Below are positions 20,240-31,211 of a stretch of DNA of 64,000 nucleotides, piece after piece (the stretch's first letter is position 1; the number at the start of each line of letters is the position of its first letter). The stretch is from assembly GCA_002786025.1 (NCBI GenBank), contig NHNW01000003.1:248001-312000 (forward strand), written 5' to 3'. A program made the translations under genes and the position numbers. This DNA comes from Zasmidium citrigriseum. Taxonomy: Eukaryota; Ascomycota; Dothideomycetes; Mycosphaerellales; Mycosphaerellaceae. Below the pieces are notes generated by a model. It was given only the letters and a program-made list of their open reading frames with translations, had not been told where the DNA came from and did no database searches.

Positions 20240-21239
20240 ATGGGCCGACTACCAAAGACCGATGACTTTCCGTCGAATGTCAAGCTGAACATTGTGCCAC
20301 GTAAGTTCTAGACTTTCGTGTGGCGTCTGCTTTGGAGACTTCAGCTGTGTTTGAGATGGACGAGCTCGCTCTTTCTCCATTCCAGTCTCTTGAGTTTGTC
20401 GAGAGCTCGAAGGGCTTCGATCGTGAGCCTAGCGTCTTAATGCCTCATGCAGAACTGTCTTCTCAACGAGGACAACAACTTGCTCTCCACTAAATACCAA
20501 AACTAACACCCCCAATCACAGCTCCCAAGGGCGACGAACCAACCAACATCCTCCTTCTTCTCCACGGCCTAGGAGACACCAACGCCTCCTTCACCGTCCT
20601 CGGCGGCCAACTCTCCCTCCCCGAAACCTGCTGCATCAGCCTGCAAGCCCCCCTCCCCCTCCTCGACCTCGGCGGCTTCCATTGGGGCGACGACATAATC
20701 TTCGACTCCAACAACGGCGGCCTCGATTCCGATGCAGGGTTCAAGAAATCCAACGAGTTGTTGGAGAAGGTTGTGAATGAGGGTTTGGTTGAGAAGTGTG
20801 GGTACAGTATGAGGGAGATGGTGATGTTGGGGTTTGGTCAGGGTGGGATGGCGGCGTTGAATTTCGCTGGTACGTTTCCCTCCTCCAATCTAACACAATA
20901 GCCAGACTGATCGTGTTACCAGCAACGCACCATGAGAAAGAACTCGGCGGCATCGTGAGTATAGGCGCTGGTCTTCCGGGATCTGCTCCCGCCTCCTTGG
21001 ACCCGAAGTGCAAGACTCCTGTTCTCGTCTGCGCTGGCTCCTCAGACTCCGCTGTGACTTCTACTTCAGAGGATAAGTTGAAGCATGTCTTTGACTTTGT
21101 CGAGATCAAGCGGTATCGACGACCTGGCGACAACATGCCGAGTAATAGAGATGAGATGATGCCGATTATGCAGTTCTTCTCGCGGCGGTTGAAGAGTACG
21201 AAGGGAGTGCCGAAGGGGAGTGTTGAGGTTAGCTCGTAG
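20240..21239 (+). CDS. Acyl-protein thioesterase-fold protein lacking catalytic Ser and His
   Basis: Exons 20240-20300, 20522-20869 and 20923-21239 join in phase to a 241-aa protein. The fold is the phospholipase/carboxylesterase (acyl-protein thioesterase 1) type: LLLLHGLGDT at residues 31-40, a QAPL segment, GGFHWGDD and an elbow at 124-128. The elbow reads GFGQG where active enzymes have GFSQG, so position 126 is Gly instead of Ser. The Asp of the triad is kept (D178), but no His is found between 192 and the C-terminus, where the family's GHG would be; the sequence there is RPGDNMPSNRDEMMP. The gene therefore probably encodes a non-catalytic homologue with a retained scaffold. Intron 1 (221 nt) is long for this region, and its join is the least certain. 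Confidence 0.85.
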
Positions 21240-21628
21240 GCAATGACGATGAAATGGAAGCGTGAGATTTCACGGTATCGAACACTCATTTCTATTTATC
21301 CAGACAAGGTCAATCGATCAGTCGGTTTCTATGTACAAGCTTTTTTTGTCCGGTTTCCACGCCGTCATATCATCTAATGCAAAGCACCCCAACACTCACG
21401 GCTCTTCTCAATCGTACAATGCTTAAACGCCAGACCAGCTGCCTCTCGCCCGTCGCCAGGCTCATGCGAATGCAAATGCCAAACACCACCACCATGTCAT
21501 GTACAAGAATCGAAGACAAACCCATCATCAACCTGAAACTCCCACCCGAATGCAATCACACACACACACTTCATGCATCATGCAAGAGAACAAAAACGCC
21601 CGTCCGATCATCACACACCATCAGACCA
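21240..21628. other. Convergent 3' region
   Basis: 3' UTR DNA between the thioesterase-fold gene and the kinase gene. A short (ca)n run is present near 21558. No gene seen. Confidence 0.6.
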
Positions 21629-23794
21629 CTAATTCATCGGCCATCGAACCTTCAATCCCTCGGTCCAGCGGCCATAAAGTACATCAGCAAGCATACCAAC
21701 ATGCTCCATGCCCGGCTCCATCTTTGCACCAGGCATCTTCTCCTCGAGACGTGCCTTCTCGTCCAGCGCGGCCTTCTCCCTCTGGTCTTGCAACGCCTGG
21801 CTGGAGCGCATCTTCTTAAGATGGGGATTCTGCGGGTTGAGAACGAGTTTGGTGGGCGACTGGCTCTTGCTGGGAGATCGCATCGATCCGCCGGCGACGG
21901 AGGACATGGCCTTTGAAGGGGAAGATTGGGGCGTCATGTCGCGAGCTGAGAGTTCGGTTTCAGTGATGTGAGGGGCTTTCTTTGTGGGCGACATGCGGAG
22001 GGAGGCGAGTTGGGCGTTGGCTACGCGTTGGGGCATCAGAACGCTGGCGAGCTTTGGGTCGGCTTGAATGCGATCGATAATGCTCTTCAGGAGGAGGAGC
22101 TCGCCGTCGGGGTCGACTTCGTCGAATTTGGACCATGCCTCGGCGACCTGACTGAGAGCTTCTCGCTTGGAGCGGTCTGCGACTGCGGCATATGATTCCT
22201 GCAAAGCTGGATCGATGCATTTGGCGAAGGTTCGTCGGCCCATGATCGCCTCCTTCGTCGCTGCTACCGGTTGCTGCACATTCTGCTCGGTGGGTGGCTT
22301 GTTCTCGGCATCGCTGTCAAAGACGCTATCTTGTGGAGAGGTGCCACTCTGATCGATCGGAGTCGTTGGTCGGTTGCCTGAGCTCACACGCTTGAACTGT
22401 CTGACAGTTGACGTGCCGTTGCCGAACGACATGTCAAGGCCAAGGGGCTGCTTCTGTGGCTGTTGAGAGCTGACTTTGCGAGCTGTAGGAGTCATTCCAG
22501 ATACATTCCTACTGATGACCCGTCGTGCTGTAGGCGTTGCCCCTGAAACCTTTCGAGCGGTGGCTGCTGATACCTTTCGTTGACTGCTGACAGCTCTTGG
22601 CTTTGGTGTTCGAATGGTTGTTGACTCCTTCGCTGGAGTACGTACTGAGCCAGCTAACGGTGCAGCATCCAAGCTCATATGCTCCAAGGCTGCTGTCGTG
22701 GTGTCCATGTCCGAGGCGTCGCCCGAAGGAATGCGATCCAGTCTTCGTCGCTTGATCGTTCCATTGGCGACTGGTGGATAGCGCATGCTGGCTGCCGGCT
22801 TGATAGTGTCGAACACCCATTCATCGTCATCAGTCGCCTGGCTGATTGACTTCAAGGTCTCCTCGTAGTACCGGGTATCCCTCTCACGTTCCATGCCCCA
22901 ATGTTCAAAATCTCTCGCCTTCTGCACCAACTCTTGTAGCACCTCAGTCTTGCCGGCCTTCTTGATGAATGAATGCTTCAGCAGAGCCTTGGCACTCGGT
23001 CTCCTCTCCGCCTCCTTGTTCAAGCAAAGCGACACAAAGTCTTTAAACTCTTTGCTGAATCTGCTGCCCTCCAACCGTGGTGGCTTCTCTTTCGGAATCA
23101 AAAACAGCACCTTCATTGGGTGGACGTCACTTCGTGGCGGCTCTCCCAGTGCCATCTCCATAGCTGTGATACCCAAGCTCCAGATATCCGCACGAAAGTC
23201 ATATCCCGCTTCTTGAATAACTTCCGGTGCCATCCAGAATGGCGTTCCAACAAACGTAAGTCTCTGCGACTTGATATTGGTCAACTGCGCAGCAACACCG
23301 AAATCCGCGATCTTGACCTGCCCAGACTCGGAGAGTAAGATGTTGGCCGCCTTGATATCCCGGTGTATCTTGCCCGTGCTATGCAAGTAGTCCAAGCCCT
23401 TCAACAGCTCCCTCATAATGATAGCGATGTACCGCTCTTCCATGCCCTTGGGACAAGGCTTCAGCAAGTCCAGACATGAGCCGCCGCCGAGATACTCCAT
23501 GACAATCCAGAGCTTGACGCCGCGAACGAAGGAGGATCGGTATCGAGTGACATACTCGGAGCTGCAGGTGGCCAGCAGGGAGATTTCTTGTTGGATCTCG
23601 CGGATGTCATCGTCGCTGCCCTCGAGGTCGATATGCTTGATGGCAACGAAATCGCCGGTGGGCTTGTGGATTGCGCGGTAGACAGTGCCGAAGGAGCCGC
23701 CTGGGATATGAGTTAATTGATGAATGGCCTGTTTCAATGTCGAAAGTCAGCGCTTACTGCCGAGCTCCTCGAGCATCTGGTATTCATCGGCCAT
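21629..23794 (-). CDS. GCK-III (MST/Ste20-type) protein kinase
   Basis: Exon 1 (23758-23794) and exon 2 (21629-23700) give 702 aa. The short first exon supplies MADEYQMLEELG and completes the glycine loop GSGSFG (residues 12-17). The kinase motifs are K34 in VAIK, HRD at 125-127, DFG at 145-147 and a GTPFWMAPE activation segment. The stretch HPMKVLFLIPKEKPP is characteristic of germinal-centre kinase subfamily III (animal MST3/MST4/YSK1; fungal relatives act in septation and cell polarity). The C-terminal 400 residues are basic, Ser/Thr-rich and largely disordered, with several VSGxTPTARKV-like repeats at about 365-410. A TAG acceptor-like site just upstream of the ATG means an additional 5' exon is possible. 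Confidence 0.92.
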
Positions 23795-25192
23795 GCCGAC
23801 TTGGTGGGCGGCGCAGGCGCCGAGCTATGATTGTTGATTGTTTAGTGCCAGCTTGACGATTCGTAGGTAGGAATAGCAATCGCGGCAGGCAGTGGCAGAG
23901 GCGGCGAGAGCATGAAAGGTGTTCAGGAGGCAGACACGGAGGTGTTCAGTGCTGTCGGGCGACCTCAATGGCGGCCGTCTGCTCTGCTGCGCTCAATGAT
24001 GCGGAAGGAGCTGGTCTCCCCAGCAACGCGGCACTTGGGCCCGCCCTCCCGCCTGAGTTTCATCGTCCTCGCCCGGCACATTTTATTTCCATCGCTGTGC
24101 GCGCATGGCAACCACGAAACTCAATCGAATGCATGAGTGGCAGAACGAGATGCGTTTCAAGTGAGAGATGCAAGGTCGATGTCGTTGAAGGAGAAACGCA
24201 GGCAGCGGAGAGTTGTTCACCTCGCAGCCAAGCTGTCATCCTGCTCACGCGACCCTAAACCTCTACCGAGACTCTGTCTTTGGGAGCCGAACTCTCGCAC
24301 CTCCTCGAGCACTTCTCCCATAGCGACACCCGAGATTGAAGGGACCGTCAAGCACACCACTACCGAGGGACTTGACGAGACCCTTTTCGCTGGTTGTCAT
24401 CGTCAACGCCTGGAAACGGTCAACCATGAAACTGCGCAGGGTCTGCCAAACGCAAACTCAAACGGAGGTCGACATCACTCCTCCGTGATGTTCCTGTGCG
24501 GTCAGACTTCACATGCTACAGGCTGTTGTGCCGCTTCATCCGCGAAGACGATGATGTCGAGTTTCTTCGCTCGAGCTCCGATTGTGGATGCAGACTCTTG
24601 ATCCAGGAAATGGCTTCATGAAGACACTGAAAACCTCCCGATCGAGCTCATTCAGTGTCACCAGTGTGACGGTGTGGCTACAATGTTCATTGTCCAGCAT
24701 CGCAGCCAATTCCGTCTCCGACATTGACTGGCATAGTTCAGCGGTGTAGGATGTCGAGCTGTCCAGTCCAGGATGAACATCGGTTCGCAGGAAGAGCTCT
24801 CTTGCTGATGGAAGCCCTCCATGACGTGCTCAGCAGGAGGGTAATGATCGAACAAAATACCACAAGCAGAATCCGGTCAGCTTGGCACTCAAGAATGGGA
24901 ACGAGACAGACAAGCGAAAACTTGTGCCGTCTGCCGAAAAGTCCTTGCGCCGTGGCAAATGCCACTTATCAGCAAAAGAGGAAGGTATCACTGTACCACT
25001 GTACCGCGAACAAAGCACCCAATCTCACTATCTCGGGCAAGTCCTGCAGCTCTACGCCGAGCTCGGCACAACGCAATCCCCAACTTCACCTAATCGTTTC
25101 CACTACTACTCCAGACTACTACCCTAAGTGTCTTTCTTTTCTTTCCCTAATTTCTGCTTACCTACACTTTGCGACTCTTGGCTTTCGACATC
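23795..25192. other. Divergent intergenic region, 1.4 kb
   Basis: Upstream DNA of the kinase and MFS genes. A minus-strand stretch at 24540-24860 looks faintly coding, but any splice model needs an intron of about 35 nt, so I do not call a gene. Nothing else supported. Confidence 0.45.
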
Positions 25193-26909
25193 ATGGCACA
25201 CGATCAAGATCGGGATTCAATAAAATCGCCGTCCACAAGTCGCGATTCTGTCAATGAGGAGACGGAGAATACACCGCTGCTACGGAAAGAGTCCGATGCG
25301 GCGGGCAAAGCAACACGAGGGCAAAATGTCGTTCTCAGAGTATTGTTCACTTCATTCCTGGTCTCCCTCTCCTTCGGCGTAACACAAGTCCCGTACGTCC
25401 CATCCACCCCTCCAGAACCACCACACACCTTCACTAATCCACTCCACCAGTCTAATCTACGTCTTCGGCCTCATGACCTGCGACGAATTCTACAAAACCC
25501 ACCCCGACCCCGGCCCCATCGCCTCCCGCTGCCACAACCCCCTCATAGAAGCCAGCACAGCACGCTCCGTCGCCCTCCTCGGCGCCGGCACCACCCTCTT
25601 CGGCGTAATAAACCTCTTCTTCACCGGCTGGTCCATCAAACGCTTCGGGATAAAATCCGCCCTCCTGACCTCCGTCCTCTGGCCCGCCGTCCGCCTCGCC
25701 GTCCAGAATGTCGGAGTCCAAACGGGAGCCGGACTGGGGATTATTATTGTGCAGTTGAGTCAGGCGATTACGATTGTTGGCGGTCCGGCGGGGTATCTTC
25801 TGGCGTTGAATTCTTTCGCTACGGAGGTTGTGGGGCCTGCGGAGAGGACTGCGACGTTGGGACGGTTGCAGGGTGTGGCTTTCTTTGGGACGTCGTTGGG
25901 GTATCTTGCTGGAGGGCTTTTGAGCGATATTCTCGGGACCATTGCGCCTTTCCGCGTTACGTTGGGTCTTTTCATGCTCTCGACGCTCTACGTCTGGATC
26001 TTCCTCCCCTGGCTGCCGAATAACATCACTCCGGAACAACTCAAGAAAACCTCCTCGCTCTCGGCTTTCTTCGAACCTTTGAAGATGTTCGTCCCCCGCA
26101 AGTGGGAACTGGAAAATGGCCGCGTGCAGAGGGAATACGGAATCCTTTTCCTCGGAATGGGAGCTTTCCTCGCTCTTCTCGCGACTGGATACATCCCCGT
26201 CTTATTGCAAATGTACGCGACGGACGTCCTCGAATTCGGGACGACGGAGAATGGATGGCTCATCTCCCTCAACTCCCTCGTGCGAGGTCTCTTCTTGACA
26301 TTCGCGTTTCCGGCGATCATTGGCGCTGGGAGGAAATGGCTCGATCGCAGACGTAAACTTCCTCAGTCTGATAAGCTCACCCGTGAGGAATCGGATTCTG
26401 CCATCCCGGATTTGCCCACGGATCCGGAGCCAGGTCCTATTGAGGGCGAGGCGGATCAGGAGCCTGTTGAGCCGCCGAAACCTCAGCCTGGGGAGGAGGA
26501 GTCTTTCCAGTTCGATTTGATGTATGCACGGTACAGCATCTTGCTCGACGGGATTCTGACTGTTTTTGCGACGTTTACTTCCCAAGGCTGGCAACTCTAC
26601 GTCGTGGCGTTTGTGTTGCCTCTGGCAGCTGGGACGGGCTCTGCGGCTAAGGGGACGATCTTGAATATGTGCTCTCGGTCTGAGCGGGCTGATGCTCTAT
26701 CTGCTATCAGTCTCGTCGAAATGGTGGCGAGACTAACTGCTACGGCGGTCTTTGGCTTCGTCTTTTCGGGTTTCGCAGCTATGGGCCAGCCGAATTTGAC
26801 GTTCCTCGCGAACGGAGCGTTGGCCGTGCTGGCGTTCTTGGTATTGGTGGTGACAAGGTTTCCGCCGAGAGGCGCAAGGAGAGTAGAGGAAGCCGGCGGA
26901 GAAGAGTGA
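25193..26909 (+). CDS. Major facilitator superfamily transporter
   Basis: Exons 25193-25392 and 25451-26909 encode 552 aa. A hydrophilic N-terminus with TPLLRK precedes about twelve hydrophobic segments. The first loop after TM1 carries conserved-looking Cys and Pro residues (MTCDEFYKTHPDP), and the segment between TM2 and TM3 has the MFS-A-like GWSIKRFGIK. The central cytoplasmic loop (about 365-430) is Pro/Glu-rich. Related fungal carriers are loosely annotated as tetracycline-resistance-like or iron-permease-like MFS, and the substrate cannot be told from sequence. The start at 25193 is chosen for its Kozak context (catcATGG); an in-frame ATG eight codons earlier is possible. It converges on the ornithine acetyltransferase gene. 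Confidence 0.88.
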
Positions 26910-27331
26910 AGGGAAAAGCTAGGAGGCAATGTGTACGGCGTTGCGAGTTTCGTGAAAAGTTTCGGTCGATAGGGGGCTGCATCCTTTGGCGTTGCCTGTA
27001 TTTCAAAGAGTCCAATGACGTGAAGCATCTGAGGAGTTGGGAAAGGAAAGAGGAATCGAGCGTTCGGCGTACCTTTTGATATAGGCGTCCTCAGGCATAG
27101 CGATGGTGGTGTTGAGCGTTTTCGGCATGTGATATGATATTTTAGATGGTATAACCCTCTATGATACACTTGCTCTCTCAATCATGACGACACAATGTGT
27201 CGTGTTCCACAATCGTGGAGTCTACCTCGAAGCCGTTTTTTAACAGCGACGGCGACGGCGGGAGTACTGGCGCGGTGGAGTACTGTCCACTGCCGACGGG
27301 AAGTCAATTCGTACCTCTTTTCGGTATCCTT
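26910..27331. other. Convergent 3' region
   Basis: 3' DNA between the MFS and ornithine acetyltransferase genes. No gene seen. Open frames on the minus strand are shadows of the MFS exon. Confidence 0.6.
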
Positions 27332-28843
27332 CTACGTCCGGTAGTCACCATTGATGGTGACATACTCGTGGCTGAAGTCGCAAGTGTAGAAAACGGCCTC
27401 GTAGGACTTGGCATCAGGAGGACGGGTGGGGTCATCTTCCAGACGCACGAGAATCTCCAGGTCCTCCATCTCCAAAATCTGCTTGGCCCGCTCCTCATCG
27501 ACCTGCTCTGGTTCTCCCCGGACCAGCAACTTGAGCTCCTCACTCCCATCGGCAGGGATGAAAGAGACACTGGTATGCTGCGGGTTGACCTGTCGGAGGC
27601 GAAGATTTCTCTGTTGAGCGGGGGTTACCACGGCGGGGACTTCCGTGCTTTCCATAATTCCCGGAGCGTAGCCAATTGCGCAGAGAATGCGTCCCCAGTT
27701 GGCGTCTTTGCCGTAGAGCGCGGTCTTGACGAGAGCGGATCTGGCGATGCTGACCGCTGCGCGCTTGGCTGTGGGATAGTCGATGTTGGAGCGCACGCGA
27801 ATCGTCACGAATTTGGTCGCTCCCTCTCCATCACGGACGACTAGCTTGGCTAGGTCGGTCATGAACGCGTTCAGCTCTTGGCGGAAGGCCTCGGTGTCTG
27901 GATTGTAACGTTTGCCAAACGGTTCGCCCACTGTCTTGCGCTCTTCTTTCGAGGGAACAGCGATGGCTTCAGCATCAGGTGGTGCTGCGGCACCATTGGC
28001 GAAGAAAGCGACGGTGTCATTGGTGCTAGTGTCGCCGTCAATCGAAATGCTGTTGAACGAATTGTTGGCGGCAAGTCTCAGTAGAGGGTACATGGACGTC
28101 GATTCAATCTTGACATCTGTGCACACAATGCCTAGTAGAGTAGCCATGTTGGGATGGATCATTCCAGCACCTTTTGTCATTCCTGCAATGCTGTAGGTGG
28201 TCTCTGGATGCGAAGGCAGGGTGAAGGTGCGAGAAAGAAGTTTTGGAAAGGTGTCGGTAGTACAGATGGCCTGAGCTGCGTTCATCCAGTGTTCGTGTGT
28301 GGAGCCAACATTTGCATGCAGTTTTGGAATGGCCTCAGTGATGCGGTCGATAGGCAATCGTTGGCCGATAACACCAGTGCTCATGACAAGAGTCTGGGGC
28401 ACTTCGGGTGTCTCGCTCGAGAAGCACTTGTCGGTCTCTTGGGCCATGGTTTCTGCATGCTCAAGGCCGATTTTGCCAGTGACAGCGTTGGCACATCCCG
28501 AGTTGACAACGACACCTCTGAATGCATTCTGGTTCCTTCGTGATTTAAGCCAGCTTCGGGAGACTTTTACGGGAGCGGCCTGAAAGATGTTGCGGGTGAA
28601 AACAGCGGCAGCAGGACAGGGCTCCTCGGAAACCACGAGAGCCATGTCATCGTACTTGGTGTTGCTGGCCTTGACACCAGCAAAAGCACTGCCGGCGAGG
28701 AAGCCCTTGGGATAGGTGCCGGAAGAAGGAACATATTTCTGCTTGGCTGCTGGTATCGATCGGTCTGCTGGGGCCGAATATGAGCGGACCTGGATAGTGG
28801 TTTGCAGCAGCCGGCGCACCGCCGCTGTGCCTTTGGGAGACAT
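27332..28843 (-). CDS. arg7: Arginine biosynthesis bifunctional ArgJ (ornithine acetyltransferase), mitochondrial
   Basis: This single exon encodes 503 aa from the ATG at 28843; the frame is open 19 codons further up, but this ATG opens a presequence rich in Arg, Ser and Thr, with no acidic residue before about residue 27. The enzyme moves acetyl groups from N-acetylornithine to glutamate (and, in bifunctional forms, from acetyl-CoA), closing the acetyl cycle of arginine synthesis in the mitochondrial matrix. The autocleavage site is visible as [15 protein letters not shown]: cleavage between A234 and T235 gives alpha and beta chains, with T235 the nucleophile. Other family blocks are NSGCANA (114-120), MSTGVIG (154-160) and the C-terminal YGKDANWGR. 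It shares a promoter region of about 220 bp with the divergent aminopeptidase P gene. Confidence 0.96.
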   Translation of the reverse strand: MSPKGTAAVRRLLQTTIQVRSYSAPADRSIPAAKQKYVPSSGTYPKGFLAGSAFAGVKASNTKYDDMALVVSEEPCPAAAVFTRNIFQAAPVKVSRSWLKSRRNQNAFRGVVVNSGCANAVTGKIGLEHAETMAQETDKCFSSETPEVPQTLVMSTGVIGQRLPIDRITEAIPKLHANVGSTHEHWMNAAQAICTTDTFPKLLSRTFTLPSHPETTYSIAGMTKGAGMIHPNMATLLGIVCTDVKIESTSMYPLLRLAANNSFNSISIDGDTSTNDTVAFFANGAAAPPDAEAIAVPSKEERKTVGEPFGKRYNPDTEAFRQELNAFMTDLAKLVVRDGEGATKFVTIRVRSNIDYPTAKRAAVSIARSALVKTALYGKDANWGRILCAIGYAPGIMESTEVPAVVTPAQQRNLRLRQVNPQHTSVSFIPADGSEELKLLVRGEPEQVDEERAKQILEMEDLEILVRLEDDPTRPPDAKSYEAVFYTCDFSHEYVTINGDYRT

Positions 28844-29065
28844 GCTGAACGTCGTCTGAAGATGTTGATGGACGGTCAATGGCAGTGAGTCGAAAAGCAC
28901 GCGACATATTCATCGCCTGAGGTGCATCTCGTCGGTCTAACTCGATCGAGAGAAGAGGAGGCACTCAACGCGCATCAGACTGAGATATACGCCGACATGC
29001 ACCTGCCCGATGAAGCAGCTCACCGTGATGTCGTTCGACGAGCAGGTGAAGGTGTCGGCGTTGGT
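28844..29065. promoter_or_regulatory. Compact bidirectional promoter region
   Basis: Only 222 bp separate the ATG of ornithine acetyltransferase (minus) from the first plausible ATG of aminopeptidase P (plus), so both must start transcription from this segment or inside the neighbouring leader. I see no unambiguous TATA box. Confidence 0.6.
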
Positions 29066-31072
29066 ATGCTGGCGAACGTCTCGCGCTGGTTCTCGCGCTC
29101 TGGAAACATTTCAGTCCGCTCCTTCAGTACAGCTAGACGTCTACACACGCCCGCCGAGATGGACAAGGTCGACACTTCCGCCCGCCTCAAGCACCTGCGG
29201 GAGCTCATGAGCCAGCACAAGGTAGATATCTACAGTATGCCGCTCACTGCTCACTGGCATGTTCGCTGACTGACTCTTTCATCAGTTGTGCCCTCTGAAG
29301 ACGCCCACTCCTCCGAATACATAGCTCCCTGCGACGCTCGACGAGAGTTCATCTGCGGTTTCTCGGGCTCTGCTGGCACAGCTGTCATCTCGCACGACAA
29401 GGCTGCCTTGGCCACCGATGGACGCTACTTCAACCAGGCTAGTCACCAGCTGGACACCAATTGGACATTGTTGAAGCAAGGTCTGCAAGATGTGCCAACA
29501 TGGCAGGAGTGGACGGTAGAGCAAGCGGAGGAAGGCAAGACCGTTGGCGTGGACCCCACCACTATCACCGCACCTGAAGGCAGGAAGCTGGCCGAGAAGA
29601 TCAAGAAGAAGGGCGGCAAAGAGCTGGTGGCCATTGCAGAGAACCTAGTGGATAAGGCCTGGGGCAAAGACAAGCCAGCACGGCCAAATGAACCTGTACG
29701 AGTTCTGGAGCAGGAGTATGCGGGCAAGAAATGGCAAGACAAGGTTGAGGAGTTGAGGAAGGAGCTGGACAAGAAGAAGGCCGCCGGATTCGTTGTCTCG
29801 ATGTTGGATGAGATCGCCTGGCTCTTCAACTTGCGAGGAAACGATATCCCGTTCAACCCCGTGTTCTTCTCATACGCCGTCATTACACCAACGACCGCAA
29901 CGCTATACATCGATGAAACGAAGCTTCCATCCAACGCAAAGAAACACCTCGAGGGTGTTGTCATTCGTCCGTACGAGAAAATCTTTTCCGATATCGCCGC
30001 CATGGTGTCCAAGGAGCCTGAGAGCAATGGAACGACCAACGGTGCGAAAGACTCATCAGCAAAGCGGAAGTATTTGATCTCCACGAAGGCATCCTGGGCA
30101 GTGTCGCGATCCCTCGGGGGCGAAGAGAACGTCGATGAGGTTCGCTCTCCTGTCGGCGACGCAAAGGCGATCAAGAACGAGACCGAACTCGAGGGCATGA
30201 GGCAATGCCACATTCGTGACGGCGCCGCATTAATCGAGTACTTTGCTTGGCTGGAGAATGAGCTCATCCACAAGAAGACCACTCTCGATGAAGTGCAAGC
30301 CGCAGACAAGCTCGAGCAGATCCGCAGCAGGCACGACAAGTTCGTCGGCCTCTCCTTTCCCACCATCTCATCCACTGGACCAAACGCCGCCGTCATCCAC
30401 TACCAGCCTGAAGCAGGCAACTGCTCGACCATCGACCCGACGAAAGTCTACCTCTGCGACTCTGGAGCTCAATTCCTCGACGGCACAACAGACACCACCA
30501 GAACTCTCCACTTTGGTGAACCAACAGAACAGGAACGGGAGGCCTACACCCTCGTCCTCAAAGGCAACATCGGTCTCGAATTGGCTGTCTTTCCCAAAGG
30601 CACATCTGGCTTCGCACTCGACACCCTTGCCCGCCAATACCTCTGGCAGAATGGTCTGGAATACCGACACGGCACTGGACACGGCATCGGCAGCTTCCTC
30701 AATGTCCACGAAGGACCCATCGGAATCGGCACTCGTATCCAGTACTCTGAGGTTCCACTTTCCATCGGTAATGTCATCAGTGATGAGCCAGGCTACTATG
30801 AGGATGGCAACTTCGGTATTCGAATTGAAAATGTGATCATGGTGAAGGAAGTCAAGACCAAGTACAACTTTGGAGATAAGCCCTACTTCGGTTTCGAGCA
30901 CGTTACCATGGTGCCTATGTGCAGGAAGTTGATCGATGTCAGCATGTTGAGCGACAGGGAGCGACAGTGGTTGAACGACTACCACAAAGAGGTTCTTGAA
31001 AAGACTGGACATTTCTTCAAGGATGACGAAGTCAGCCGGAAGTGGTTGGAGAGGGAGTGTGCCCCTTACTGA
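29066..31072 (+). CDS. ampp: Xaa-Pro aminopeptidase P
   Basis: Exons 29066-29234 and 29286-31072 give 651 aa. A second start at 29159 gives 620 aa. M24 peptidases of this family remove an N-terminal residue that precedes proline, using two metal ions. The ligands are visible in the C-terminal pita-bread domain: Asp in YLCDSGAQ and in DGTTDTTRT, His in GTGHGIG, Glu in SDEPGYYE and in IRIENV. Two creatinase-like N-terminal domains precede it. Initiation at 29066 adds a basic, Ser/Arg-rich leader ([13 protein letters not shown]...SFSTARRL) that looks like a mitochondrial presequence; initiation at 29159 (MDKVDTS) gives the cytosolic form. Intron 29235-29285 has a weak GTATGC donor but preserves the IVPSEDAH motif. 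Confidence 0.94.
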
Positions 31073-31211
31073 ACAGAAAGCATACCGATTGCATAGCATG
31101 GTAGAAGTACGCATTGTGATTAGGTAGAGATATCCAACAGAGCACTTAACAAGATTGCAAATCCAAACTCCCACAAAACGCCCCATACACTTTCACTATT
31201 TTCTCCGCTCG

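Noticed and set aside
24536..24855. Possible minus-strand gene piece upstream of the MFS gene
   Set aside because: A phase-consistent model needs an intron of about 35 nt, too short for this genome; other joins introduce stops.
26597..27181. 195-codon minus-strand frame at the MFS gene's 3' end
   Set aside because: It is antisense to the MFS exon, with low-complexity Ser/Pro/Thr content, and has no motif.
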